64,000 nucleotides of DNA from Halocaridina rubra (lineage: Eukaryota > Arthropoda > Malacostraca > Decapoda > Atyidae), in NCBI GenBank assembly GCA_037179515.1, contig JAXCGZ010001892.1, forward strand, positions 101,001 to 165,000. The letters run 5' to 3'. Made by a program: the position numbers and the translations under genes. Each line of letters begins with the position of its first letter. The stretch's first letter is position 1. This document shows, one piece after another, positions 37,590-49,572 of this stretch. A model generated the notes under the pieces. It saw only the letters and a list, made by a program, of their open reading frames with translations. It did not search any database and had not been told where the DNA came from.

Positions 37590-38344
37590 TAGACTGCCAT
37601 TGCAAACTCATGTCCCAGTTTATTTCTAAACTTAAACTGTGTCTTGCCTGAAGTTAATATACTGCATATTCAGATTGATAAAGTTTGGCTTGATTATCTT
37701 AGACTGTTTCATAAGCCTGCAAATATTTTGTGAATATTGTTCTAATGTATTGCTATTTAAAATCTTTGGTAATTATTATCAATTAGGCATCACAAATGTA
37801 AATACTATCTGTAAATAGGAGTTATATATTATTTTTGTAAATATGTAAAAAAAAAGTAGATAATTAATATTTCATAATTAAAATACAGTATCCTAAGAAG
37901 TTACTGAAGTTTTATTGCTTTCTATTAAATTTTTTTTTGTATGGCTTTAGTGCTGGATGTTGCTTACCCATCCTTGTGTTGAATTCAAGAAAATATTCTT
38001 TAAGCCAAAAACCTTCCATTTTCCATATCATAGAATGCGCACTTGCCAAGCCAGCGAAATATGAAAAAGAGTCATTGACGCTATCTATGAGTTACAAGCC
38101 TGCCCAGATATCTAATACATATATTTACAGATTCCAAACCAAGCTGCTTTTATGTACACAATACATTTTGGCTTATTACGTCATCACAGTATTCTAATGC
38201 GTGGACTTCAGTGCACAATCATCTATACTAATCAATAAATCCTCACTACAGTCTGCTAAAAACTAAATGTGACTCACTTTATATGATCATGCTGTGATTT
38301 TATTTGAACTAGCAAATAATAAAACGCTCTAGTAAAGAATTATT

Positions 38345-38510
38345 GGTGATTCTGTTTTTGCCAAGTGTCAATTTGTCCCTCTATGAATGGAGGTGGACAC
38401 AGTTTGAAGCTTTGTGATTAAAGCTGGATGCCTTTCCTAATGTCCCTCTGAAGGATTGAATCCACGTTTTTCAGGCTCGTGCTTTCCACCACTGCAACTC
38501 TCATTTATTA
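38345..38510. mobile_element. Decayed tRNA-related SINE fragment
   Basis: AAAGCTGGATGCCTTTCCTAA, then GGATTGAATCCACG and GGCTCGTGCTTTCCACCA match, with many changes, the 68-bp units at 862-1070. The surrounding 37590-38656 shows nothing else. Confidence 0.55.
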
Positions 38511-38654
38511 GTGAACTTCATATGTTGTCATTTAGTTATAGCCGTAAAAAGAGAGGGATGATGCGCATGCATAGATTTATCACATTCATTAACCAAGGGA
38601 TATAGCTCCCTAGTTCCTAACATCTATTTTTAAGTATTTCAGTGTGTTATGCAT

Positions 38655-39089
<435 letters not shown>

Positions 39090-39096
39090 CCTAGTA

Positions 39097-40432
39097 TCTG
39101 TCATATCAAAATATCGATCCCTATCCTCTCTGTCATAATCATGAAGGAAGTTAAAAACCGTCACCATATTCTCCCTCAGTCTTCTAGCTTCGAGTGATGG
39201 TAAGTTTAATAACTCCAGCCTTTCATCATAACTGAGAATGTGTATATCTGGGACCAATTTCGTGGGATGTCTTTGAACTCATTCCAGCTTAACTACGTGA
39301 ATTTTCAAGTGAGGATTTTAAGAGGGCTGCATATTCAAGCTTTGGCCTCACATAGGTTACATAAATATTTCTGAACATTTCCTTGTCAATGTCCCTGAAG
39401 GCTAGCTTTACATTTGATAAGAAAGCATATGCTGCCTTCACTATGACATTTATATGCATTCCTGGAGACAACTCGGCCAGCATGTTTACTCCTAGATCTC
39501 TCTTATTCTCTGTCTCTTGAAGTTGTACTCCTGCCACCGAGTAGTCAAGCTTGGGCCTTCTTGCATTTGTAACCATTCTCATTACCTTACATTATGAAGT
39601 ACTGAATTTCATTAGCCACTTTTCTGACCACTCATGCAAATTATTTAGGTCTTCCTGAAGTTCTCTACCATTATTGTCGTCTCTTACTTTCTTCACAATC
39701 TTTGCATCATCTGCAAACATATTCATGAATGTATTTACAGACTGGTAGGACATTTACATATACAAGGAACAAAAGTGGCCCTGAAACTGAACCCTGTTGA
39801 ACTCCGCTACTAACTCTTCTCCATTCAGACACTGAGTGTCTTACTCTAACTCTCTGTTCCCTTCCTTCTAAGTAAGTTTTTATCCATTCCAAGACATTTC
39901 CACCCATTCTTGCCATTGCTTGCAGCTTCTTAATAAGTCTCCTGTGTGGGACAGTGTCAAATGCTTTCTGGAAGTCCAGGAATATGCAATCTACCCAGCC
40001 CCATCTCTCCTGTAAGATTCGGCTTACCTCATCATAAAATTCTAATAAGTTTGTAACTGTTGATCTACCTTCTCTGAAGCCATGTTGTCTCACTGACAAT
40101 AAGTTGAAGGATTCCAAGTGAAGAGAGATATGTTTCCATGGTAGTTTCTCCATAACTTTGCAAAACTATGCTGGACAAGGAAAGAAGTCTATAGTTTAGA
40201 GCGGTGTCCCTCCTTCCCTTTTTGAAGATAGGTACCACGTTCGATTGTTTCCAACATCTTGGAATCTCCCCTGACTCCAGCGACATTTCAAATATGATAC
40301 TTTGTGGTGCTGATATTGATTTAGCTCAGTCCTAAGTACATAAGGGGATGTATCATCAGAACCTGTAGCTTTATGGGCATCTAACTCCATCAGCACTCTG
40401 CATACCTCTGCGGCTGAAAAATGATGGTGTGT
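39097..40432 (-). mobile_element. LINE-A copy, old, both ends missing
   Basis: Minus-strand match to the RT half of ORF2 with several frame breaks: open pieces at 40396-40196, 40286-40065, 40153-39707 and 39582-39289. The last ~200 bases of ORF2 and the 3' UTR are absent and the (TA)n tract takes their place. The 5' end stops in the ORF2 region between endonuclease and RT. Confidence 0.88.
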
Positions 40433-40436
40433 ATGT

Positions 40437-41177
40437 AATTACCTAATTGTGTTTACAGAAAAGAGCCCCAAAATCGTAACTTCCCTTTCTCCTAGTAGAT
40501 TCCATTTTGTACTTAGTGATACTTATCATACTTGTCCTTAAAACTATAGATTGAGTAAGCATGAACTACCTCCTCGCTAAGCACATTCCAATCATCAACT
40601 ACTCTTACACTATGAAAATACTTCCTTACATCCTGCAAAGAAGTTTTCTTATGAAGCTTCATACTATGACCTCTAGTTCTTGTGCCAGTTATATCAAAAT
40701 ATCCATGCCTATCCACTCTGTCATAACCATGGAGGAATTTAAAAACCGTCACCATATTCTCCCTCATTATTCTACTTCGAGTGATGGTAAGTCTAATTCC
40801 CTCAGCCTCTCAATCATAACTGAGATTACGTATTTCTGGCACCAGTTTCGTGGGATGTCTTTGAACTTTTTTTCGGCTTAACTATGTGCTTTTTCAATTT
40901 TGGATGCCAAAAGGGGGTTGTATATTCAAGCTTTGGCCTCACATAGGTTACATTAATATTTCTGAACATTTCCTTGTCTATGTACCTGAAAGCTAGCCTT
41001 ACATTTGCTAAGAATGCATATGCTGCCCTTACTATGCCATTTATATGCATTGCTAGAGAAATATCTGCCTGCATGTTTACTCCTAGATCTCACTCATTCT
41101 CTGTCTCTTGAAGTTCTGCTTTTCCTATTAAGTAGTCAAGCTTGGGCCTTCTTGCACTTGTACCCATTCTCATTGCA
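40437..41177 (-). mobile_element. LINE-A copy, 5'-truncated fragment
   Basis: Starts with the ATTACCTAATTGTG 3' terminus and extends to the region encoding RMGTSARRPK, with several frameshifts (open pieces 41074-40826 and 40767-40513). Confidence 0.88.
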
Positions 41178-41183
41178 TGCGAT

Positions 41184-43832
41184 ACCTAATTGTGATTACC
41201 TAATTGTGTTCACGGGAAAGAGCCCCAAGCTCGTATCTTCCCGTCTCCTGATCGCTTCCATTTTAGACTTAGTGATACTTATCATATCTGTCCTTAAAAC
41301 TATGGATTGAGATAGCATTAACTACCTCCTCGCTTACCCAATTCCAATTATCAACTACTCTCACACTGAAAAAGTATTTCCTTACATCCTGCAGACAAGC
41401 TTTCTTACCAAGCTTCAAACTATGATCTCTAGTTCTAGAGCCAGCCATATCAAAATATCGATCCCTATCCACTCTATCATAACCATGAAGGAATTTAAAG
41501 ACTCTCACCATATCCCCCCTCAATCTTCTAGCTTCGAGTGATGGTAAGTCTAATTCCCTCAGCCTCTCATCATAACTGAGATTGCGTATTTCTGGCACCA
41601 GTTTCGTGGCATGTCTTTGAACTTTTTCAAGCTTAGCTATGTCCTTTCTCAAGTGTGGATTCCAAAAGGGGGCTGCATATTCGAGTTTTGGCCTCACATA
41701 GATTACATAAATATTTCTGAACATTTCCTTGTCCATGTGCCTGAAGGCTACCCTTGCATTTGATAAGAATGCATATGCTGCCCTTACTATGCCATTTATA
41801 TGTATTTCTGGAGACAAATCTGCCAGTATGTTTACTCCTAGATCTCTCTCATTTTCTGTCTCTTGAAGTTGTACTCCATCCACCGAGTAGTCAAGCTTGG
41901 GCCTTCTTGCACTTGTACCCATTCTCATTACCTTACATTTTGAAGTACTGAATTTCATTAGCCACTTTTCCAACCACTCATGCAGATTATTTAGATCCTC
42001 CTGAAGTTTTCTACCATTGTTCTCGTTTTTTAGTTTCTTCACAATCTTTGCATAATCTACAAACATATTCATGAATGAATTTACAGACTCTGGTAGGTCA
42101 TTTACATATACAAGGAACAAAAGTGGCCCTAAAACTGAACCCTGTGGAACTCCACTACTAACTCTTCTCCATTCAGACACTGAGTATCTTTCTCTAACCC
42201 TCTGTTCCCTTCCTTCTAAGTAAGTTTTTATCCATTCTAAAACATTTCCACCTATTCTAGCCATTGCTTGCAGCTTTCTAATAAGTCTCCCATGTGAAAC
42301 AGTGTCAAACGCTTTTCTGGAAGTCTAGGAATATGCAATCTGCTCAGCCCTCTCTTTCCTGTAAGATTCGGCTTATCTCATCATAAAATTCTAATAAGTT
42401 TGTTATGGTTGATCTACCTTCTCTGAAGCCATGTTGCCTCACTGACAAAAAGTTGAAGGATTCCAAGTGAAGAGAGATATGTTTTCTTAGTAGTTTCTCC
42501 ATAACTTTGCAAACTATGCTGGTCAAAGAAACTGGTCTATAGTTCAGAGCCGTATCCCTCCTTTCCTGTTTGAAGATAGGTATCACATTTGCTTGTTTCC
42601 AGCATCTTGGAATCTCCCCTGACTCCAGTGGCTTTTTAAATATGATACTTTGTGCCACTGATATTGAGTTTGCGCATTTTTTAAGCACATTAGGGGATAT
42701 GTCATCAGGACCTGTAGCTTTATGAACACCTAAATCCATCAGCGCTTTGCATACCTCTGTGGCTGTAAGATTGGTGTTCTCTAATACCGGTCCTTGAGCT
42801 TCTATCACTGCAATCTGAGGGGGTGGGGTATTTTCTACTGTAAATACTGACTGAAACTCCTTGTTCAATTCTTTGCAGATCTCTTCATCCGTCGCAGTGA
42901 TGCTTCCATCCGCTCTCTTTAGCCTTAAAACCTGTTCTTTTACCTTCAGTTTTCCTCTGATAAAGCTGTGGAAAAGCTTGGGATTTTCTTTAGCCTTCCT
43001 GGTGATGTCCCTCTCATAGTCTCTCTCTGCCTCTCTCCATTTACTTAGGTAGTCATTTCTTGCTCTTTTGTAGGTTTTCCAGGCATTTATGTTTTTTCTC
43101 CTCCTACGCCTTTTTCAGCATTTGTCTCTCCACTCCTTAGCTCTGTTACACCCATTATCGAACCATTTCTCTCTGGCATGAAGTACACCTACTTTTTGTG
43201 ACAGTTATGCAGCAATCTACTATCTTCCCATATTTCTCACAAAAGATGTCATACATTTCTTGTACAGATTTGTTGTAATATAAGGTTCTCCAGTCAATAA
43301 CTGCAAAAAGCTCATTCATTTTGATGTAATCTCCTTTCGGATAGTTCCTCCTCATGTCCTCAGTGCCTCTACTCTCAGGCAGAATATCTTCAATGATTTA
43401 CTCCATCAACAACACACAGTGGTCACTCTTTCCAACTGGTGGTTCATACTCAATTTTTTCAATATCCAATACATTATCTGTGAATACTAGATCAAGTAGT
43501 GATGGCTCATCCCCACCCCTGGCCCTCGTTGGTTCCCTTACATGTTGGTGTAGGAAATTCCCTTGTACGCAATCTAGGAATCTTACCCCGAATGAGTCCT
43601 CACCACTGTGTGGGTCAAGATTTATCAAATCTATCTCTTTATGATTAAAATCTCCCATAATCAAAATCCTACATTTTTTCTCCCGTGCCATGTTAACAAC
43701 TGAGTTTATGACTTCAATAGTACCTATATGACTTTCCTCATAAACTTCAAGCCTATTCTGGTTCCTTGGTGGGTTATATACAACAGTTATTATAATGCTC
43801 TCTGACCCAGTGTTTATGCGAGCAACAAAAAA
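41184..43832 (-). mobile_element. LINE-A copy, 5'-truncated in the endonuclease region
   Basis: Starts with two copies of the 14-bp terminal repeat and reaches into the endonuclease domain. ORF2 is broken into pieces 43691-43398, 43355-43155, 42868-42344 and 42264-41269. The RT active site reads FVDYAK instead of FADDAK, so the second catalytic Asp is lost. Confidence 0.92.
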
Positions 43833-45207
43833 TCAAAGATCATTTTGCAGATATTTACTAGAGCATCATATTTAATAGCAACTCTGTACAAGAAATATTC
43901 AAAATCTCTCGTGAGGAATATGAAGAGACATATAGCTGCTGCATACCATCTACCAAAATAAAAATAATTAATGACAACGGGAAATGGCTCAATAATGAGT
44001 GTAAGAGGGCAAAAGTGGAGAGACAATTGCTGGAATAAGTAGGATAAATTATATTAATGCCTGGCAAAAGTATAGACGACCAAGAAATGATTACCTAAGT
44101 AGAACGTAAAGAGTCGAAAAGGACTTATGAGAGAGATATGGAATATGGAATAACCCAAACTTTTCCACAGCTTTGCCAAAAGGAAAATAAAGGTCCAAGA
44201 AGAAGTTTTAAAGTCAAAGAAAGCAGACGTCAGTATTACTGAGACAGATAAAGAGATTTACGAAGAATTGAACAAGGAATTTTAGTGGGATTTTCAGTAT
44301 AAAATCCTCCACCCCTTCATAGTACAGAGATGAGAGATCATGAACAGTATTAGAGAAATGCAAAGCGTTGATGGAGTTACTCTTAAAACCACGGGGCCTT
44401 TTGATTTACTGTATTCCGTAATGTACATAAGAAGTGTGCTGAACCATTATTAGTAGAACTATGTATTATAGACGAGAAGTCGCTGGAAGCTGGGAAGATT
44501 CCAAGATTATGGAAACAGGCAAATGTGGTCCCTATCCCACAAAAAGGGAAAGATAAACACAGCTCTATGCTACATGCCTGTTTCATTGACTGGTGCGGTT
44601 TGCTAATTTATGGAGAAACTACAAAGGAAAAATATATCTTCTCACTTGGAGTCCTCCAACTATTTGACAGTGAGACAATATGGCTTCAGAGAAACTAGGT
44701 CTACACTGACAAGCTTACTAGAAATATATGATGAGGTAAGCAAATTCTTACAAGAAAGAGAGGGCTGAGCAGATTACATATTCTTACATTTTCAGAAGGC
44801 ATTTGATACAGTCCCAAAAGAGAGACTTATTAAGAAGCTGCAAGTAATGGCAAATATAGGTGGAAATTTCCTGGAGTGGATAACAAATCTTACTTAGAAG
44901 GAAGGGAAAAGAAGGTCAGAATAAGACATGCAGTGTCTGACTGGAGACGTTAGGAGTGACGTTCCACAGGGATCAGTTTTAGGGCCCTTCTGTTCCTGCT
45001 GTAATCTGTAAATAATATTTTTAAGTATGTATGCAGGTGATGCAAAGATTGAGTAGAGAGTAAAAGACGATAATAACAGCAGAGAACTTTAGCAAGACTT
45101 AAATGTCTGCATGAGGTAAAAAAAGTGGTTAATGAGATTCAACCCTTCAGAATGTAAGGTAATGAGAATGAACGAGAGTGCAAGAAGGCCCAGGTTTGGG
45201 ATTAAAT

Positions 45208-45441
45208 AGCAAGAGAGAAAATTCAAGTATCTGAGAACGAAAAAGATCTGTGGGTAAATGTACTGGCAGATTTGTTTCATTAAGTAGCATGAGAGAAATT
45301 TCAAGAATCTGAGAACGAAAGAGATCTGTGGGTAAATGTATTGGCAGATTTGTCTCATTAAGAAGCAAGAGAGAAAATTCAAGAATCTGAGAACGAAAGA
45401 GATCTGTGGGTAGATGTATTGGCAGATTTGTCTCCGGAAAT
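45208..45441 (+). repeat. 78-bp triplication inside the old LINE
   Basis: Three direct copies starting at 45208, 45286 and 45364, each with AGCAAGAGAGAAAATTCAAG (or close) and AACGAAAGAGATCTGTGGGT. The unit equals 26 codons of the LINE ORF2 region around ETENERDLGVNILADLS. Confidence 0.9.
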
Positions 45442-45547
45442 GCATATATAAGCGGCACAGTGAAGGCACCATATGCTTTCTTAGCAAAATATAAGGATGG
45501 CCTTCAGGCACATTGACAAGGAAATGTTTAGAAACATAAATGTGATG

Positions 45548-45875
45548 ACAGATAGTGTTTTTCTTACACTATCCGTGTATTATTGGTTGCGAGGTGGGTA
45601 ATGGAGATGCATCCTCTTCTTTAAAGTTATTTATTAGAGTATACACTTATTTACCACCTCAAAGCTCCAATTTCTATAGTTCCTGTCACTCACTATTCCC
45701 GCCCCCTTAGGGGGAGGTTGCTAACTATGGACGTAGGTCTGCCCCCTGCAAGTTCTGACTTCAGACTAAAGTGACGCGGGCTCTGTATGCCAGTCCTGTG
45801 GCGGCGGGTTTCTGGGTGCGCACGCTGCCCTCTAGCGGCTATAGGCGTCTATATCAGATGCCTTACGGCAGTGAT
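45548..45875. mobile_element. Insertion of unknown type in the old LINE
   Basis: About 325 bases with no LINE homology split the LINE between the codons for FRNIYV and KLEYAA. One end forms a hairpin (GATAGTGT, seven-base loop, ACACTATC). Internal GC is higher than in the host element. ATGTGA-like words on both sides could be a short duplication. Family not recognised. Confidence 0.55.
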
Positions 45876-46557
45876 TTATGTGAAGATGAAGCTTGAATAT
45901 GCAGCACACTTCTGGAAATCGCACTTGGAAACGCATATGAATAAAATAGAGAAAGTTAAAAGCAATTTTATAAACCTAGTGACAGAGCTACGTAATCTCA
46001 GGTTTGTGGAAAGGCTGAAGGCGTTAGACTTAGCACCATTCGAAGCTAGAAGAAAGAGGTAGGATATAAAAACTGTTTTTAAATGCCTTCAAAGTTTTAA
46101 CTGATTGGTTAGGGACTAATATTCTGCAATGGGTGGCTATGCAAATAGGGGTCAGAGTTTGAGGCTCCATAAGAAAACTTCTTTGCTGGATGTGGATAAG
46201 TACTTTTATGAGTAAGAATAATTTATAACTGGAATTCGCTATGATAAGTGATAGTGAGTAAAGAGCTTAAACCGACCAATAGACTCGTAGTTGCGATCAC
46301 GGGGCTCTTTTTAGTGAACGCAAATAGGTGCATGCATTAATATTCACTCAAGCTGGTTATCTCGACTTCCAGCAATATGAGTTTTCTTTATCGAAATTTG
46401 CTAATGTGATATTTCTAATCAGTTGCAAATGCAAAATTTAAAATTTTAATAAAATATTTAAGTGAAATAACATTTTATTCTGTATGTGGATGACTTGAAA
46501 AAATTTAATTCAGTTCAGAAAAAAATAAACTCTTGGACACAGAGAGGAAAAAAATCG

Positions 46558-46561
<4 letters not shown>

Positions 46562-46651
<90 letters not shown>
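46562..46651. repeat. (GA)n microsatellite
   Basis: Pure GA run of about 90 bases. Confidence 0.97.
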
Positions 46652-46654
<3 letters not shown>

Positions 46655-46879
46655 ATTATATCAGATCTTGTACGGAGTTAGATGAACCTGAATAGGAGAA
46701 TTTCCAAGTCAATACACTTAAGAAGTTCCTTACACCAAAATCACCCAGAATTTCACTTTGCAATCACCAAAATTAATATCAGTTCATCACAAATATAACC
46801 AATTCCCAACAGATTTAAATGAACTTACACATTTTTCCATCAAATAACTGCTTTAGGCATATCAATGGAATATTGATGT

Positions 46880-47366
46880 CATACGTCCGCCACTTGGAAT
46901 TGGCGCCAAAATTTCCCCTCTGGATTAATCAATATGGCAGCAGCAATCACTCTGAGGTTTGTGGCTAGCTGATGGTAGCCTTATTCTCTCCCCAGGAGAA
47001 TAACGTAGGCCTTACTAATGCTTTTTTTTTTTCTTTTGTAATAATGACAATGAGATATGAATTAAATTAATGTCTTTTATGATTGAGGTCTTAAGGGGTT
47101 GTCGGTTAATTATGACGTATTTTTAAGGTTCCAGCCAGGGATAAGTTTCCCCTTACTGCTGGAGGCCAAATTGCGCATGTCGATCTTTAGGCAACTTTTA
47201 TGCGCATGGCTACCGCGTGTGTAGTATTCCAGTCTAGTCTTGTCATGTACTAATACCAGTGCACTCTTGCAAAAGGAAATTCTTCAGCATTTTATACCAT
47301 AACAGTAAAGAAACCCATCGGAAATTCTCCTCGGTATTTGAAAGGAGTTCCCTCTGATTTTGTCTG
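46880..47366 (+). promoter_or_regulatory. Possible promoter and non-coding first exon
   Basis: TTGGCGCCAA at 46900-46909 is a perfect palindrome matching a two-sided E2F site. CpG words (CATACGTCCGCC, CTACCGCGTG, GCGCATG twice) cluster in an otherwise CpG-poor AT-rich stretch, with ATATGGCAGCAG near 46932. A strong donor TCTG|GTGAGT follows at 47366. No downstream coding exon was found in the window, so gene and direction are inferred. Confidence 0.3.
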
Positions 47367-47594
47367 GTGAGTGTAATAACCTCATTTTTATTTTAGGACT
47401 GGGATCTGACGGCAATCTTGGAATTGGGAATTTTGGAAAGGACACATTCGAGGTAAAGGGAATGTAAACAAATGGGGGAAAGAAACTAGGGATTTTTTTC
47501 CCCTCTCTTTAAGACACGAAAGAGATTTTCTTCCCCTTTTCGCTATGTTTACCTGATTTAAAATTCATTACTGTGCCAGCACTACTACTGTGTG

Positions 47595-47796
<202 letters not shown>

Positions 47797-47951
47797 CAGT
47801 TAGTAGCTTTGAGCTTAATTTTCATTAAATGCTTATGTTAAATTTGATGACTGTATAGTACATTTAAATACGATTTAATTAATGTTCTGCATGAATGAAT
47901 TATATTAACACTTGAACTCTATCTCGCAAATCCTATTTTGAATTAGATACA

Positions 47952-48064
47952 ACGGCTAGGTTTGTTTGCCTTCATGCGAAGGACTTGTTTTCGCAGATGT
48001 AATCGTTACCCTGAGTGCATGCCCTTGCTAACCTCAGACCGTGACGGGGCGCGAACCCTCGATC
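47952..48064 (-). mobile_element. SINE-A fragment with 13-bp target duplication
   Basis: Core of SINE-A lacking both the A-box end and the last ~45 bases of the tail, yet flanked by TGAATTAGATACA at 47939-47951 and 48065-48077. The rest of 47797-48289 shows no other feature. Confidence 0.85.
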
Positions 48065-48277
48065 TGAATTAGATACACTATTATGTTTGTGTATTCATTA
48101 CATTTCGTATAACATTTTGCATTTTTATTGAGTTCATGTTGGTGACCAGTAAGAAATCAAAGACCTCTTCTAAATTCAGCTAATTTTTCATATTTCTTAA
48201 GCAGTTTTCTTTATATTTAGACCTAAGCCTCACGAATTTAAGATTACGGATGCATAAGCATATAATCTACATATTAG

Positions 48278-48460
<183 letters not shown>

Positions 48461-49106
48461 ATTACCTAATTGTGATTACCTAATTGTGTTTACGGGAAAG
48501 AGCCCCAAGCTCGTATCTTCCCGTCTCCTGATCGTTTCCATTTTATGCTTAATGATACTTATCATACCTGTCCTTAAAACTATGGATTGAGATAGCATTA
48601 ACTACCTCCTCGCTTACCCAATTCCAATTATCAACTACTCTTACACTGAAAAAGTATTTCCTTACATCCTGCAAAGAAGTTTTCTTACGAAGCTTCAAAC
48701 TATGACCTCTAGTTCTAGAGCCAGCCATATCAAAATATCGATCCCTATCCACTCTATCATAACCATGAAGGAATTTAAAGACTGTCACCATATCCCCCCT
48801 CACTCTTCTAGCTTCGAGTGATGGTAAGTCTAATTCCCTCAGCCTCTCATCATAACTGAGATTGCGTATTTCTGGCACCAGTTTCGTGGCATGTCTTTGA
48901 ACTATTTCAAGCTTAGCTATGTGCTTTTTCAAGTGCGGATTCCAAAAGGGGGCTGCATATTCGAGTTATGGCCTCACATAGGTTATATAAATATTTCTGA
49001 ACATTTCCTTGTCCATGTGCCTGAAGGCTACCCTTACATTTGATAAGAATGCATATGCTGCCCTTACTATGCCATTTATATGTATTTCTGGAGACAAATC
49101 TGCCAG
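48461..49106 (-). mobile_element. LINE-A copy, short 5'-truncated
   Basis: 3' terminal ~645 bases of LINE-A beginning with two 14-bp terminal repeats and stopping in the LADLSPE codons. It is bracketed by TGTGTGTGTG at 48451-48460 and 49111-49120, which fits a target duplication within a TG tract at the 3' end of the next LINE-A copy. Confidence 0.9.
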
Positions 49107-49572
49107 TATGTGTGTGTGTGATTACCTAAGTGTGATTACCTAATTGTGTTTACGGGAAAGAGCCCAAAGCTCGTATCTTCCCGTCTCCTGATCGCTTCCA
49201 TTTTATACTTAGTGATACTTATCATACCTGTCCTTAAAACTATGGATTGAGATAGCATTAACTACCTCCTCGCTTACCCAATTCCAATTATCAACTACTC
49301 TTACACTGAAAAAGTATTTCCTTACATCCTGCAAAGAAGTTTTCTTACGAAGCTTTAAACTATGACCTCTAGTTCTAGAGCCAGCCATATCAAAAAATCG
49401 ATCCCTATCCACTCTATCATAACCATGAAGGAATTTAAAGACTGTCACCATATCCCCCCTCACTCTTCTAGCTTCGAGTGATGGTAAGTCTAATTCCCTC
49501 AGCCTCTCATCATAACTGAGATTGCGTATTTCTGGCACCAGTTTCGTGGCATGTCTTTGAACTTTTTCAAGC

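Larger units (their letters stand above)
43836..46320 (+). mobile_element. Old plus-strand relative of LINE-A
   Basis: Aligns by eye with LINE-A from the mid-ORF2 linker (CCATCTACCAAAATA, GAGTGTAAGAGGGCAAAAG) through RT motif A, motif B, the DDxK region and the C-terminal block to a 3' UTR remnant near 46280-46320. Many stops and indels; only short frames survive, such as 45787-46062. It is interrupted by an inserted segment at about 45548-45875 and contains a 78-bp triplication. Much older than the neighbouring minus-strand copies. Confidence 0.82.
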
